A stretch of 64,000 nucleotides of DNA from Cryptomeria japonica (lineage: Eukaryota > Streptophyta > Pinopsida > Cupressales > Cupressaceae). The stretch covers positions 140,160,747 through 140,224,746 of the forward strand of contig NC_081412.1 in assembly GCF_030272615.1 (NCBI RefSeq), read 5' to 3'. This document shows, piece after piece, positions 1 to 12,428 of the stretch. A program made the translations under genes and the position numbers. How positions within the stretch are numbered: the first letter of the stretch is position 1; every line of letters begins with the position of its first letter. The notes under the pieces were generated by a model. That model was not told the DNA's origin, searched no databases, and worked only from the letters and a program-made list of their open reading frames with translations.

Positions 1-3000
1 AAAAATTTCCTATTATGAATATTGACCCAACTAACAACTTATGACAATCATTGACTCCAAATCAACATGAGGTCTTGTTAGGATATATAAGAATATAAGG
101 TTCCCTTTAACTTGGACAAATACTAATTTAAACTAACCAAGTCATTTAAAAATTGCCACTCTTGAGGATTTGGTTGGCATGCTAAAGAATCTTACCACAT
201 CTTTACACATTTCATATTAACTAAAACAATCTAAATCATTTCCTTAAGGTTAACTATTCATCTTACCAACTACCCATTCATTCTTACAATCTAGAAGTAT
301 CCATTTATCAAGAATATCAACCTTTCATTAAGAACATTCATTCAATATTTGCATAAGCATCCATACTCAAGATCATCATATTACAACATAATTATTACAA
401 TCCATTACAACATATAAATATTTCATCTTACTACGAGTCCTAATACTTATATCCTCTAAATTCAAGTTACATAACTACTTTTACATTATCATCTTAATTA
501 CCATATCAAATTTCCTATTCTTTTCTATCTTAAACATGAATATAAATTCCTACCACATGACTTTGATATCAAAACTCATGAATCCCTTTAGGAACCATTA
601 CAAGATAATCTACAACATATCTATTAACATGAATTGCATTCCATTTCAAAGAATACATCTCAATATCCATCTTACAAATTATAGGCCCATTTCCTAAACA
701 TCATCTACTATATAATTACATGATCGTTTCAACAAGAGCATAGTTCTCCTAGTACATTGTCTCATCTACAACTTCTACAATAAGATTACATTACATAACC
801 CATGATATTAATCACATTCATTTGCTACAATATTCATCCATAAGCTGCAATGAAGAAGTATTCACATCCACGCATAAGAATCCAATTTGAAAATCCCAAT
901 GGTAGAAAGGCACCAACCACACGACCATGTGGAACCAAAGGAACCACCCCCCTGTGCTAGGAGATGACACAAGGTCCCAACACACACTCTAGACCTAAGC
1001 TGACACCAAACTACCAAATAGACTAACAACTCAAGTATCACAACCACACAAACAGAACAACCAATCACATAGCGACATCAAATAGAAACTCCTAGAGGCG
1101 TAACAACAAACAAGGCATAAATGCAAAACAAGCAAATGACACATGTAGGAGTGGAGTGTCATCACATGCTATCCTCCAAATTTAGAAACACGACCTTTCA
1201 AGGCATAACCTTGATAGACATGTGGAGCCATCTCAACCTATGAGAGAATCAAGGGAGATTGGCTTGACACCGCAATGGCCTTCCCAATCTTATCCTAAAA
1301 CATCCTCCCTAGGATCGAGTCTTGGGGATCAACTATTAATTATCTTGAATAGGTGAATCCTAATTACCCAACCCATCTAATTCATTATTAATGTTATCTC
1401 TTGTTTATAAATAAGGAAAACTTCCAATGTGCCCTGGCGATCTAAACAGGAGGCTTATCAACTCACCGCCTAGCTCTCATGACCTCGGTCATCACATGGA
1501 AGCCCACTCCCCCTAACATGTTCCAAAATAACAATAATAACAAGGAGGCTCTAATTCAAAATTCATGAGTGATCCATAGACAACATCACGAAATCATGAA
1601 GCATCCATAACAATCCAATGCCAACAACAAAAATAAACCAACAGTGAGTCTCATATCAAACTAGTGCTTCAAAAGCAATATCAAAGTCAATCAAAATCTT
1701 CCATAATCATGAGATGAAAATCAATAGTAAGGCACATCAAATTACTGGGCCAAGAGTGACAAATCAATCCTCACAACATAACTTATCAACAAGTTGGAGG
1801 CGCAAAAAATCTCTACGGTATGGCTTATCAATATACCAAAGCTTAAAATCATCGAATAACATCAAATTAGATAAATCACAAAGCTGGAAAACATCAACAT
1901 ACATCAATCAAGCCTCTGGTACAAGGACAAATTGAAAACATGAAAACATAACAATCACACTATAACAAAAGAAAGAAGGAATAATCTCAACAAACCTCCC
2001 TTCACGACAAAACTAGTTCAGGGAGCTCATAGAGGTAACTGGAAACCAAGCTCAACCCAAAAATGAAAAAGTGCAATAAAGTTCTCAATAAAACTACCAA
2101 AACAACAATCTACAAAAAACCAAACACAGGAAATCCACAAGCTATGAATTCCACCGTGTTGTGCGTTCATGACAAAACTCCCATCCAATAGAAATAGATT
2201 AAGTTTCCCTTCCTATAGTTAAACTATACTATAAAATTAATTCAAGGAAAAATTTATCCAAAAAACTATAGTCCAACTATAGAATATAGTATTTTTTCTC
2301 AAATATAATTTTCGCACACAACCATATTTCTACAGACACAGAGAATACACAAAATCTGAAAATAAAACTTCAAAGGAAATACCTCCAACCTAGATTAGAA
2401 GTGATGGAGGAGATTGATGAAGCGCCCAAGAAATCCAACAAGCTTCCAAAGCCACAATCCAAGCTCAAAAACAAAATTGCAGAGAATATTCAAAAGAGTG
2501 TAGCTCGACAACAAGCTCAGGCTGTCAAATAAAAAGAAAAACCAAACCAAAACCTAGCCTCAAAATCAACCAATCAAAATATTTCTTTTGGGAATATATT
2601 TTACCTACCCACATTAGGTTATATTTTTATTTCTCATTTGAAATTCGGCCAATGAGAATAAACGGTGGGTGAGAGAAATATTAAAACATATTTATAATTA
2701 TAAGTGGGATGTAAAAAGAATATAACATAAGGTACTTTATTACCTCCACAAAATTAATAATTAAACTATATAAATAACTATAGGCTAAGATTGATTAAAT
2801 AAATCAAATGGATAATTAAATAAATAATCAAAGGGCTTATAAAATAAATAACTAATCTCCAATAAATATTATTCAACACTAAAGCCAAAGATATAATAAA
2901 CAATAAATAAATAAATAACAATAAATATCAATTAAACAATAAATACTAAATAAACCATTAATCAACAATAAATAAATATTAAATCTCAAATAATTAAACA

Positions 3001-3816
3001 TAAATAAATCAATAATAACTAAATGAGCATTAAATCCCAAATAATTAAATACCCAAATAAAACTATATTAAACCAACAGTTAATTAAACATTAATAACTA
3101 TATAATCTCACATCAATTAATTAAATAAATGAATAAACACTTGCATACTCACAAAACCATAGTTCTTTGACTAACATGGCAAATTAGGCCAAGATATTGA
3201 TGACTCAAGGTAGACATATTAGACCTAGAGTATGCGAAGGGAACTCATGTCATCTTTGAACCACATACCATTGGGATTTAAAGACACGCTCATACTTGTG
3301 GAGCCAGGTGGAGTCGGTGTCTGGTACCTGCGAATCTTGCAACCACAAGGCAATGATACAACACACACACATATCATAATAGGCAAGTGATAAGGAATCA
3401 CAACGACACATCCCGCTCACAATGACTGACGTGACATCATTCCTCTCACGAAGACAATCATACAATAATCAAACACATCGCATGATCAACTCATCATATA
3501 TTATCATGAAATAGGGTTGGCATATCCATAATGACATCAAATCCATGATCAATATAATCCAACAATGTAGAAATGCATATAAGATCCATCAAGCATATGT
3601 CCATCATATCTCATATTCAATAATAAGAAGTGTCATCATCATAATAATCCAAGCTATGCCAGTCATCCATAAGAGTTGCCATGTAACATATGTCCATATA
3701 AAATGTCTAACATCATAAACATAACATCTACGATATGAGTAGATTCGTAAGCAATCATCAAGGTATCAACAATATGTCTCAATAACTCTATCGATGCATA
3801 GAGGAGGGACACTACA
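1..3816. repeat. Diverged copy of a 3.9-kb terminal-repeat-like unit (right part)
   Basis: No gene is seen here. Several stretches match, in the same order, the unit at 37220-56676. The block around 860-1000 resembles 37730-37900, 1230-1530 resembles 38130-38360, 3140-3180 resembles 56060-56110, and 3290-3350 resembles 56230-56300 (shared phrase CCAGGTGGAGTCG). It ends GGGACACTACA at 3816, against GGGGTACTACA at 56676. It therefore looks like an older copy of the same solo-LTR-like repeat whose start lies before the window. The stretch 2700-3140 is a very AT-rich run of degenerate AATAAATA-type sequence. The ORFs are short and not protein-like. Confidence 0.5.
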
Positions 3817-3889
3817 ATCTAGAAGATGAAAGTATAGGTCATGTTTAATCTCAAGAACACTAAAACCAACTAATAAAGGTAGAAAGTGA

Positions 3890-4450
3890 TCTCATTACTC
3901 CCCTAAAACCAAGGAAGCATTAGTGTAACCATATGACACCCACTATAATGGTAATAAGGAGAGGTATAACATATCCATTAAAATTGTATCACAATGTAGT
4001 GCAAATGGATGAAGTAGCAACATCAAGTCCAATACATGACGTATGTGCAATTTAAATGCGTATGCAATATAAATGCACTCTCTCTTGGTACAAGTGTAAT
4101 ACACACTCGCATGAGGGTAGACAAGGTTGTGATGGAAAATAACAAGCACACCCACAACAAAACCCCATGGAATTTTATAAAATAGTGTGAGTGCAAGAAA
4201 AAAACAATATGAAGTGTAAATCTTTCTAAAACATAAACTATAAATATGGGACTTTATTTCAATATGTTTACACATCTAAAACTGCATACAATATATTCGT
4301 ACAATGTTCAAAAAATGTACCAAATGGTGAAAGTATATTTTTTCAAGAAGATGAGAGAAAACCAAAGGTTCCAACACAAAGTATGTGAAAAAATATGCAC
4401 AAAATAACTAAACCCAAAAAGAACATTGTATGCACAATAAATGGCCCTTG
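3890..4450 (-). repeat. Degenerate fragment of the non-autonomous LTR element body
   Basis: Patches resemble the interiors of the elements at 12038-14190 and 22475-24877, in the same order. Examples are AAGGAAGCATTAG, then a CCCCATGG plus ATTTTATA patch, then GGGACTTTATTTCA, matching AAGAAAGCATTAG, CCCCCCATGGCACTTTATA and GGCACTTTATCTCA there. No LTR or coding sequence is visible. This is homology by eye only. Confidence 0.4.
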
Positions 4451-4470
4451 GAAGTTCCTAAAATGGGAAT

Positions 4471-5630
4471 TGTAGACACCTAAAAATATCTCATTAATCA
4501 CAAATTATTTGTCCTAATTAATTAAGTAATTCTTTAATTATTTAATTAAGCTAATTATTCTTCTAAAATGACTCAATCATCACATTCAACATTTCTAATT
4601 ATCTAATTTATATTCTTTAATTAATTAATTAATCAATTAACCCTATCTCAAGTATTAATTAAATATTATTTATTTAATTAATTTCGATTATTTCCCTTAA
4701 TTAACTAATCTTTATTATTTGATTAATCCTATTTCTAATGTTTAAATAATTTCATTTAAATTATTTAAATTAATTAACTTATTCCTCCAATTTCCCAAAT
4801 TCAAATTTCAAATAATTCCATCTAATTTCATTTCTCTCAAATTCCCAAAATGTGGATTTCAAATAATTCCATTTAATTTCATTTATTCAAATTAACATTT
4901 CACCAAATTTGAATTTCAGTTAATTTCATGTGCATTTGAACATTTGAAAATCAAAATTCAAATCAAAATTGAAAATTAAAATCAAAATCAATTTCAAAAA
5001 CCTACAACACATGTTGAAATCATAACCGATTGATCAAATCAATTGACTAATCAATTAACTCTTCAATCACCCCTTTTCACTCCAAATCAAATTTTTCTGA
5101 CTAATCCATCTATTTAGTCTACTGATCAATCAATCCACTTATCTCTCTGATCAATTCAGTCATCTGATTCATCAACTCAATCAACTAGCTAATCTATTCA
5201 GTTGACTCCCCAATCAATCTTGTTAACAAATCAATCAAACCAGTTAACAAGTCAATCAAGACGAGTTCACTGATCAAACAATTTCAGTTGACTATCAATC
5301 AACACTTGAGTTCAAATCCTCACCCCTTCTGTTTTGAAAATCCATATAAACTACATCATTTTCACAAATCAGTCAAGATCACACTCTTCAAAGCAATTGC
5401 CAATCTTATGCAAGAATTTCAGTGCAATACCTGAGAGCCAACCACACAATTTCGGAGAAGAACAATGGAAGCCACAATGTAAGATGAGAGAGTTTCCTTT
5501 ATTTGAATTTATTCTTATCTATGCATTTATTTCATTGATTTGTGTTTGATTTTAGCTAGATTAGTTAAGGATTTGTGATCGTCCTTTTAGCCTAATTAGC
5601 CCAATTTACATGATTTCAAGCATGAGAACA
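4471..5630 (+). repeat. 5' LTR of the outer non-coding element
   Basis: It begins TGTAGACACC and ends GAGAACA, and is 1160 bp long. It is homologous to 29931-30113 plus 36480-37219 plus 56677-56928. It is extremely AT-rich in the first third (TTAATTAA-type sequence), then rich in ATCAAT and GTTGACT motifs. The LTR remnant at 53577-54680 is a related copy on the other strand. Confidence 0.75.
5345..5351 (+). promoter_or_regulatory. Putative TATA box of the outer LTR
   Basis: TATAAAC lies in the last quarter of the LTR. It is conserved as TATATAAAC at 37179-37187 in the other LTR copy. The position fits the U3/R boundary of a plant LTR promoter. Confidence 0.45.
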
Positions 5631-5632
5631 TT

Positions 5633-5650
5633 TGGTGAACCCGAAGTGAA
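5633..5650 (+). other. Primer binding site of the outer element
   Basis: TGGTGAACCCGAAGTGAA starts two bases after the LTR end. The TGG start fits pairing with a tRNA CCA tail. The tRNA was not identified. It differs from the initiator-Met type sites at 15488 and 24545. Confidence 0.55.
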
Positions 5651-5699
5651 ACATGAATTCTGACTTCATTTTTTTTGTCTTTTCTGATTTGCAGGGTCG

Positions 5700-6240
5700 T
5701 ACAGGAAATCTGATGTGCAATTGACGGTACAAAAATTTGCAATTGCCAATTTTGATGCGCAATTGACCTCATTCTGATTTGTAATTGATCACATATTGAT
5801 GCACAATTGCATTAACTGATGCGCAAATGCAGGCTTAACCCATATTTCACATTTTTTGTGTCGTTTTGGCTTTACTTTCATTTGAGAGATTAACCCATCA
5901 ATTTTTCTTGATTCTGGAAAATTTCATATTTTTGCATAAAATATCTCTAATCCAATGGAGGAAGGGTAATTTTCAAGATCTCAGGTGTCAGGAGGAGGAA
6001 AAACCATATCAAAGAAAGCAAAAACTTCTCTCTTATGTCTTTTTCTTCTAGATTATTTTATTTTATTTTTAAAAAAATCAGCTTAATTGATGCACAATTG
6101 CTTTGTCATAAATTCACAATTGCTTTGTTAGAAATTTATAATCGTGCTGACAAAAATTCACAATTGATCAATTAGTGGTTCGCAATTGATATTATATTAG
6201 TTCACAATTGATTAGATAGTAATTCACATTTGTAGGAATA
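5700..6240 (+). repeat. Degenerate CAATTG-rich leader repeat
   Basis: The leader after the PBS holds about a dozen variants of a short motif of the form TTCACAATTG or ATGCGCAATTG, irregularly spaced in two clusters (5714-5835 and 6088-6235). The motif is a hexamer palindrome. No credible ORF is present. Confidence 0.55.
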
Positions 6241-7494
6241 GGGTATAATGCTTCTGTTTCAGTTGCTCTGTGTTTTCTATTAGTAATTGCCTCTATTTCT
6301 GAAAATAGAGAGGTCAAATCTGTAACCAACTTTGAAGAGTCATAACTTTTCACTCCGAACTCAAAATAACAAACCGCTTACACCGCTGGAAAGATCTCCA
6401 AGAGCTCTAGTTTCAATCCCTTTTTAACGTGCCTATGACAACATCTTTAAAGGATTGTTCAAAGTTTTAACAGCTAAAAATGCTCCGAAGACCTCTGAAA
6501 ATGCAGTTTACTAACATGTGAAAATACAAAAAATTATATTTTCGATATTTTTGAAATTTGTAACCAAAAAAGAAAAAAAATTAGGCTGGAGAGCCCACCA
6601 TGTGTCAACTAACCTTTTTTGGTCTTCTTGTAGAGGTAGCTTAGAAACTTTCATTTTTGTGCATTTAAAAAAAATCACAAGCAATTTGTTTTCTTTTTCA
6701 CAATTGCTATGAGGGATAAAATGAACACCATGTTTTCATGGAGCAACATCTCCATTTAGACTAGATAATTTTTCAATTGGGGTTAAAAAGAACATTGTTT
6801 TTGTGTGTTTGTGAGGTGATGTGTATATGATCTCCCCTCTTTTGGGTGATCAAAAAGCCAGACCCACCTCTTTTATGCTTTCTTTCAATTTCAACAATAG
6901 GATAAACCTTTAGTAGGTCTGCCCTCTCAAGAAGCCCATAAGGTTGGTGAGAGGAGAAAGACCTAAGTGGTAATGGCTAATGCCAAGTATTCTGAACCAC
7001 TATAAAATAAATGTGTTTGCAATGAAAATTATAACAAATGGGTGTTGGAATGGCATAGTGATGATTAAATTCGTTGAATCTATGCCCATCCAAACAGAAG
7101 CCTGATTAAAAACTTTAGGATCTAGAGGCCAAACTGAGTCAGTAACCACACACTTGAATTATCACAGTGCAAGGGTGGGGAAGAATCTACCCCCAAGACA
7201 CTCTCCATATAACTCCCAGGATAATGGACCAATTGAGGAGCGATAAACTTTGGTCTAATTTTCGAAAAAGGGAAAAAAATGGGTGCACCCTAGGGTGTGA
7301 CAGGTTGTTTGAGCTGACGGAGTATCAAGTTGTGGGCTATGATAATACTTGTGATCTTTTGACCTTAGGAGAGTTTGCTTGATATCTATCGAATTGCCAA
7401 AATACTATCCAAAACAAAATGGGGTCTTGAGAAAGATCTCAACATTCATGAGGATTTGAAAAAGTCTTTTAAACAAGTGCTCTCTTTGTTTAGT
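6241..7494. other. Outer-element interior without recognisable gene
   Basis: This is AT-rich leader sequence. Short ORFs at 6518-6712, 7167-7382 and 7375-7734 show no family motif. Nothing else is supported. Confidence 0.5.
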
Positions 7495-7535
7495 TTAGAT
7501 TGTTTTCTTTGCCTGCTACTGGGTCTTTGCAACAT

Positions 7536-7694
7536 CAACATCAACAAGATCAAACCCCTCAAAAAAGTCAAGTTTCAACATCAACAAGATCAAACCCCTC
7601 AACAAAGTCAAGTTTCAACATCAAAAAGATCAAACCCCTCAACAAAGTCAAATTTCAATATCAACAAGTTCAAAACCCCGCAGCAAACAAGTTT
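7536..7694 (+). repeat. Four tandem copies of a 40-bp repeat
   Basis: Units lie at 7536-7575, 7576-7615, 7616-7655 and 7656-7694 (39 bp). Each reads roughly CAACATCAACAAG, then ATCAAACCCC, then TCAACAAAGTCAAGTTT. Because 40 is not a multiple of three, an ORF crossing the array (7375-7734) reads successive copies in different frames. The result alternates Lys/Ile-rich, Gln-rich and Ser-rich segments. Confidence 0.8.
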
Positions 7695-8039
7695 GTCAAG
7701 ATCAACAAATCAATCAAATATTGCAACATTCTAGAAATGGAGAAAACATCTTACATGTTGTGATCCTAGGTCCAAACCAATCAAGCAAACACCATGGATT
7801 GGTGTTATACATTTCATAGGGAAGGTGAATAATTCATCCCTTCCATTCCTATTCCATCACCATCCATATAAATCTTAGCTCAATAAATTAGTAATTTGCA
7901 ACAACAAATGAGAGACATGACCAGTCCTAACAACGATAGGGGCTAGTTAGAAAAAATGATGAGAGAAGCGATAACCACAAGGGAATCATTATCAGGCCAA
8001 CCTTATTCTTCTTGTGAGACCATTCAAACATGCCAACCT

Positions 8040-8340
8040 TCATTCTTCAACATAATCATTCCTACCTCAATTCCAACATTAGAATCATGTTAACCTTCTT
8101 TCAACCCAACATATCAAACATAGCAATCACATCAACCCAACATTCAATCTTTTTCAACCCAACATATCAAACATACCAATCATATTAGCCCAACATTCAA
8201 ACTCCTTTCAACCAAACCAAAAATCAAACCTCTTTCAACCCAAATCAAACCTCTTTCAACCAAAATCATACTACTTTCAACCAAAATCAAATCCCTTTCA
8301 ACCAAAGTCCAAATCAACCATATCTATCCACCATTTCATC
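8040..8340 (+). repeat. Degenerate TTTCAACC(A/C)AA repeat
   Basis: About ten imperfect copies of a TTTCAACCAAAATCAAA or TTCAACCCAACATATCAAAC type motif occur in a row. They are interrupted and diverged, so this is probably low-complexity expansion inside the non-coding element. Confidence 0.55.
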
Positions 8341-8628
8341 ATCCCCTAAAGTCATACAAGATCAATCCATGATATCTCTATCCAATAACACAATCTCCCA
8401 AGGGCTATCCATCGTATAAATCAATCTAATCCAAGTTATGATGCTACTCATTTCCATGCTTCAAAAATTTAAGATCCAATGCCATCATATATTCGAGTTT
8501 TAGAGAGTCTACTTCAAAGTCATTTCTCATCAGGCCAAATTGTTGAAACCTTCCAAAAATCTCCCATGCATATCCAAACTCCTTACCTATGTCAAGATGA
8601 TTCAATCCAAAATCATAAGAAATGAGTC

Positions 8629-9602
8629 ATGAAACAAATCAAGATCAAGAACAAGCCCTTCCATCCTATCCAATTTTTGATCAAGACCCCACCGACCAAG
8701 AATCTTATGATGATCCCCTCATTATTTTCCATTCCATTCATAATAACACCCTTTTATCTCAAGAGTAAGATGTTCTTTCAAGTCCCATCCAGCATCCACC
8801 TCCTAAGCAAGATCAAGACATCCCTTCCATCCTTCCTAATAATCACTTTCCAAGTCGAGATCAAAGCATCCCTTCACCTTCATGTCCTAAACAAAATCCC
8901 ATTATTTCTCCAGATCTTGATCAAGATTCCCTCTCAAATGAACTTACCATTTCTCCTAGTCTCCCTCATGATCCCAATGCCTCTACACATGTTGTTCATG
9001 AACCCCTTATCAATGAAATTACCAATCCAAATCATACTACACAGAGCAACTTGTCAACAATTGTATGTGTGCCATCATCAAATGCAAATGTGGTGACAAA
9101 AACAAGCATGAAACCAGCTAATGAAATCAACACCCAATTTGTTCCATCACCTTCCTCAAGCACAAGCATAACACCAACTAATGAGATCAACACTTGGTTG
9201 GCTTCATCATCCTCTTCAAGTGCATCAATAGAAACAAACATAGCACCTGCTCATGTCACAACTTTGGAACTAGAATCTATTTGCCTCATACACCCACACT
9301 TGAAAGAATGGGGGCAAGAAGATCTACCACAATTGGATTGGTTTGAAAATAATGAGGCTATAGAAGAAACTGTACATGAAATACACCTAGCTAAGTCTTT
9401 ATATCCTATTGAAAAAGACAGGTTTATCCAACTTTTCAAACATAGACCAACGAATTATCTACACAAAATTCATACGAACTCAATAATAGCATCCACCTTA
9501 AAAGATATTACATCTAAGGGATGGGTTCATTTTTTTAGTATTGCATTTGCATACTTCTTTACTGCATTGCATCACATATCTCCATTTCGGAGTGCATCAT
9601 AG
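8629..9602 (+). other. Low-complexity open frames in the outer element, function unknown
   Basis: Two overlapping ORFs in different frames lie at 8629-9096 (155 aa) and 9051-9602 (183 aa). The second has a Ser/Thr-rich first half with a diverged internal duplication (two NEIN-type segments, near residues 25 and 48). After it comes a more protein-like part ending near a Gly-Trp-Val-His-Phe-Phe run. I recognise no domain. It might be the residue of a gag-like ORF or simply an open frame in biased sequence. Confidence 0.3.
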
Positions 9603-12037
9603 TTGCATTTCATATTGCACAACATCTAGCTACATATCATTATTGCTTTCGCATATAGTTGCATCAATAAAACAAGGCGATTGTCTAAGTCATTTACCTG
9701 TTTGCACTGAAAGGAGCGAAGATTGTCTTATTTCCTAGATACTTGTTCATGAAGTTTTTAGGAGCTTTTTGATCATTCATCTTCAATGTCACCTTGTGAT
9801 TGAGATTTATCCATGGTTGTGTAGAGGTTTTACTATCAAGCTTTTATTACCCAAAATCTATCGATTGCTATATCTCACACCTTAATCAAATGCTCTAAGT
9901 CATTACAGATGCCTAGTTGGCCATGTGGCTAGTGAAAAATCCTAAATTCTACTTCAACGCCACTGTAATCGTCATACCCAAGTAGGTTTCATTACTTACA
10001 ATTCAAGGCAAGAAAAAAGGAAATAATAAAAATTGCTATGTCAAAATCAATATCAAGGCAAAAGAGAAAAGATATATAATTGAAATATCATACCAAAAAG
10101 TGCAATAAAAGCTTGAGTAAGGGACCATGCGAGTAACTCTGTCAAGGCTATAGACACCTATTGGCAATGGAGCAATATTTGAGAGTTTACAGTGCATAAC
10201 CTCGTTGGAGCCCTAAAAAATTGCTGGCAGCGAGGCTCTATCCAGGTTGCTTTTGAAGTCAGAATAACACACGTAGCTAGCCACATAGGATTCTAAGGGT
10301 CTGATAGTTATAAGAGTCGGAATAAACTAAAATGCACACACATGGGAAAAAGGAGATGAAAGTTTCAAGAATTGATGGAGAAGTTTTCCCCGCCTCCATT
10401 CATTAATCTTGGTTACATAGTGTGTTAGGTTGGATGGTCTAAGGTCTTCTGAGAACGAATTGAACTCCTATCTCTAAAATGTTTCCCATCTTTAATCCAA
10501 TTAGTGCATTTCAAAATGAAAGACACACACAATCATCCTTGTTCAAATAGGAATTGCATCTTCATATTGTATACTGCATTATTATAGCTCATGTCAAAAT
10601 TCATTGTCTCCACATGCATCACCTAGATTATCATGTCACAATAGGTCTGCATAGTAGGGGCATAGCTGAAAAAATCCTAAAAATCAGATAATTACCTAAA
10701 TAAATAAATAAATCTAAAAATCATAGAATATATTGAACCAAATCTTAAAACTTTCAGAAAAATGTCATGAAAAAAGCCATAAAAATCGAAAAATAAAAAA
10801 CAAAATCGAAAACCGAAAAAACAAATCTGAAAATCAAAGCAAGAAAGCATGGAACAATCATCAAATTAGATCAACAATAGGTAAACTCTCAAAGTCTACA
10901 ATCAAACTGATAACATGTCTTGTTAATCAATCAAAATCTATCAACATGTATTATACAAGGAAGGATATACTTGAAACCAGACAGATCGGTCTTAAATGGG
11001 GCACTCACTCTTTGAAACCAGACATTCTTATCGATCATCGAGCAATCAAAACAATGACATAGATCAATATGGATGTTGGATTTTGTCCTCTTTAGCCTTA
11101 TCTTTATCAATTGATGGTAGTTCATGTTTCATCTTGACAAAACTTAAAAATCAGAAAACAAAAAAATCAAACAAAAACATCGAAAAATTCAAAATCAAAC
11201 AAAAACATCCAAAAACATCAAAATACTATAAATATTAGAAAATAATAAAAAATCCAAAAACAATCCATCAATCACAATTCACAATAAATTATCCTTTGCA
11301 AATGACAAGCATTTCAATAGACACGAAACACAAAACAAATCAAAATATTGAGCTTAAAAAATCATGTATGAATAGACAAACTACCAAGCTAGTCTACAAC
11401 CTAACTGATCAATGCCTATCAGTTGTCAACATCTTTATCAAACAACAAACAATCATCCTAGCAACACTTATCCTTGGCAAGAAGATCAGTATGATTCTTG
11501 GCTTGTATGGTCAAGTTTGTCTTATCTTTCATTGATTTATCTTTTATCAATTTATGTCAGATCATGTTACTATGCTACCCAAGGATGTCCAAAAGTGACT
11601 AGAGGAGCTGTGATGGGCATGATCTTTTTATTTGTTTGTTGTTTGTGGTGTGAACCAATGAAGCTATGGGGCAATAGTTCCAATGGGTGTCTATGATTGG
11701 TACGTTCATTTGGCAAGTATCTTATGCAAAAATCAAGTCAAGGATACCTATGCTTGTGACTATCGCACATACCTCGACCCCTGGAATTATTCCCAGAATG
11801 GAGAGTTCATTCCTTTTCTGCTACATGTTTGTTCTTTGCAATGATATATCTTTACATCTTGGTTCCCTATACCTTGGTGTATTGAGCTTCATTGTTACAT
11901 AATAATGCTCAATGATGATAATGTATTGCACTATGAATAAAGGTAAAGAAGAGTATTCATCACCATCATTCACTATCATCATCAATCATCTCATCTCATC
12001 ATGTTGATTCTATCTCAAAGATCATTTTCTCATCTAA
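9603..12037. other. Outer-element interior without recognisable gene
   Basis: The sequence is AT-rich. It has A-rich degenerate repeats around 10780-10850 and 11140-11225, where an AATCAAACAAAAACATC motif is duplicated. Short ORFs (10733-11062, 11412-11696, 11687-11902) overlap in different frames and match no family I know. The right edge at 12037 is set by the LTR that follows. Confidence 0.5.
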
Positions 12038-12418
12038 TGAAGAAGTTGAGGAAATACATCTTCAGAGATCCCAAGAACACCTGCATGCAAATACCTGTCA
12101 CAAGAGAAGAATGGAGGCACATAAAGCAAAAAAGTATAAATGCTCTGAAGAAGAAGATTATCATTCAGAAAGGGAATCGATTAAATGAACAAGTACAATA
12201 CAATCCTTATAAAAGGATAATAGCAACCCTAAAGGTGTGCAACCCTAAATATGTGCAACCCTAAAGAAACCCTAAAGGGATAATGTGTATTTAATAATTA
12301 GAATAACTATTAAATACCTACATTCTTTATTTAAATGCCTAAATTTAGCTTAAGCATAGAGTTTAATAGACTAATAATTAAATAAATAATTATTAGCTAA
12401 TACAAGATAACTCTAACA
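12038..12418 (-). repeat. 3' LTR of the non-autonomous element
   Basis: On the + strand it reads TGAAGAAG to CTCTAACA (on the minus strand TGTTAGAG to CTTCA). It is homologous to 24546-24877 and 49 bp longer, in part through a duplicated GTGCAACCCTAAA segment near 12235-12265. A near-palindromic CCTTATAAAAGG at about 12203 could supply a TATA box on either strand. Confidence 0.75.
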
Positions 12419-12428
12419 CCCCCCTTAA
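12419..12428 (-). other. Polypurine tract of the non-autonomous element
   Basis: On the minus strand, TTAAGGGGGG lies directly before the LTR start TGTTAG. Confidence 0.6.

Noticed and set aside
3943-4275. 110-codon minus-strand ORF with hydrophobic residues
   Set aside because: It coincides with a degenerate fragment of the non-autonomous element and has no family resemblance.
7536-7694. Satellite DNA or centromeric array
   Set aside because: Only four copies of 40 bp inside one element; no larger array.
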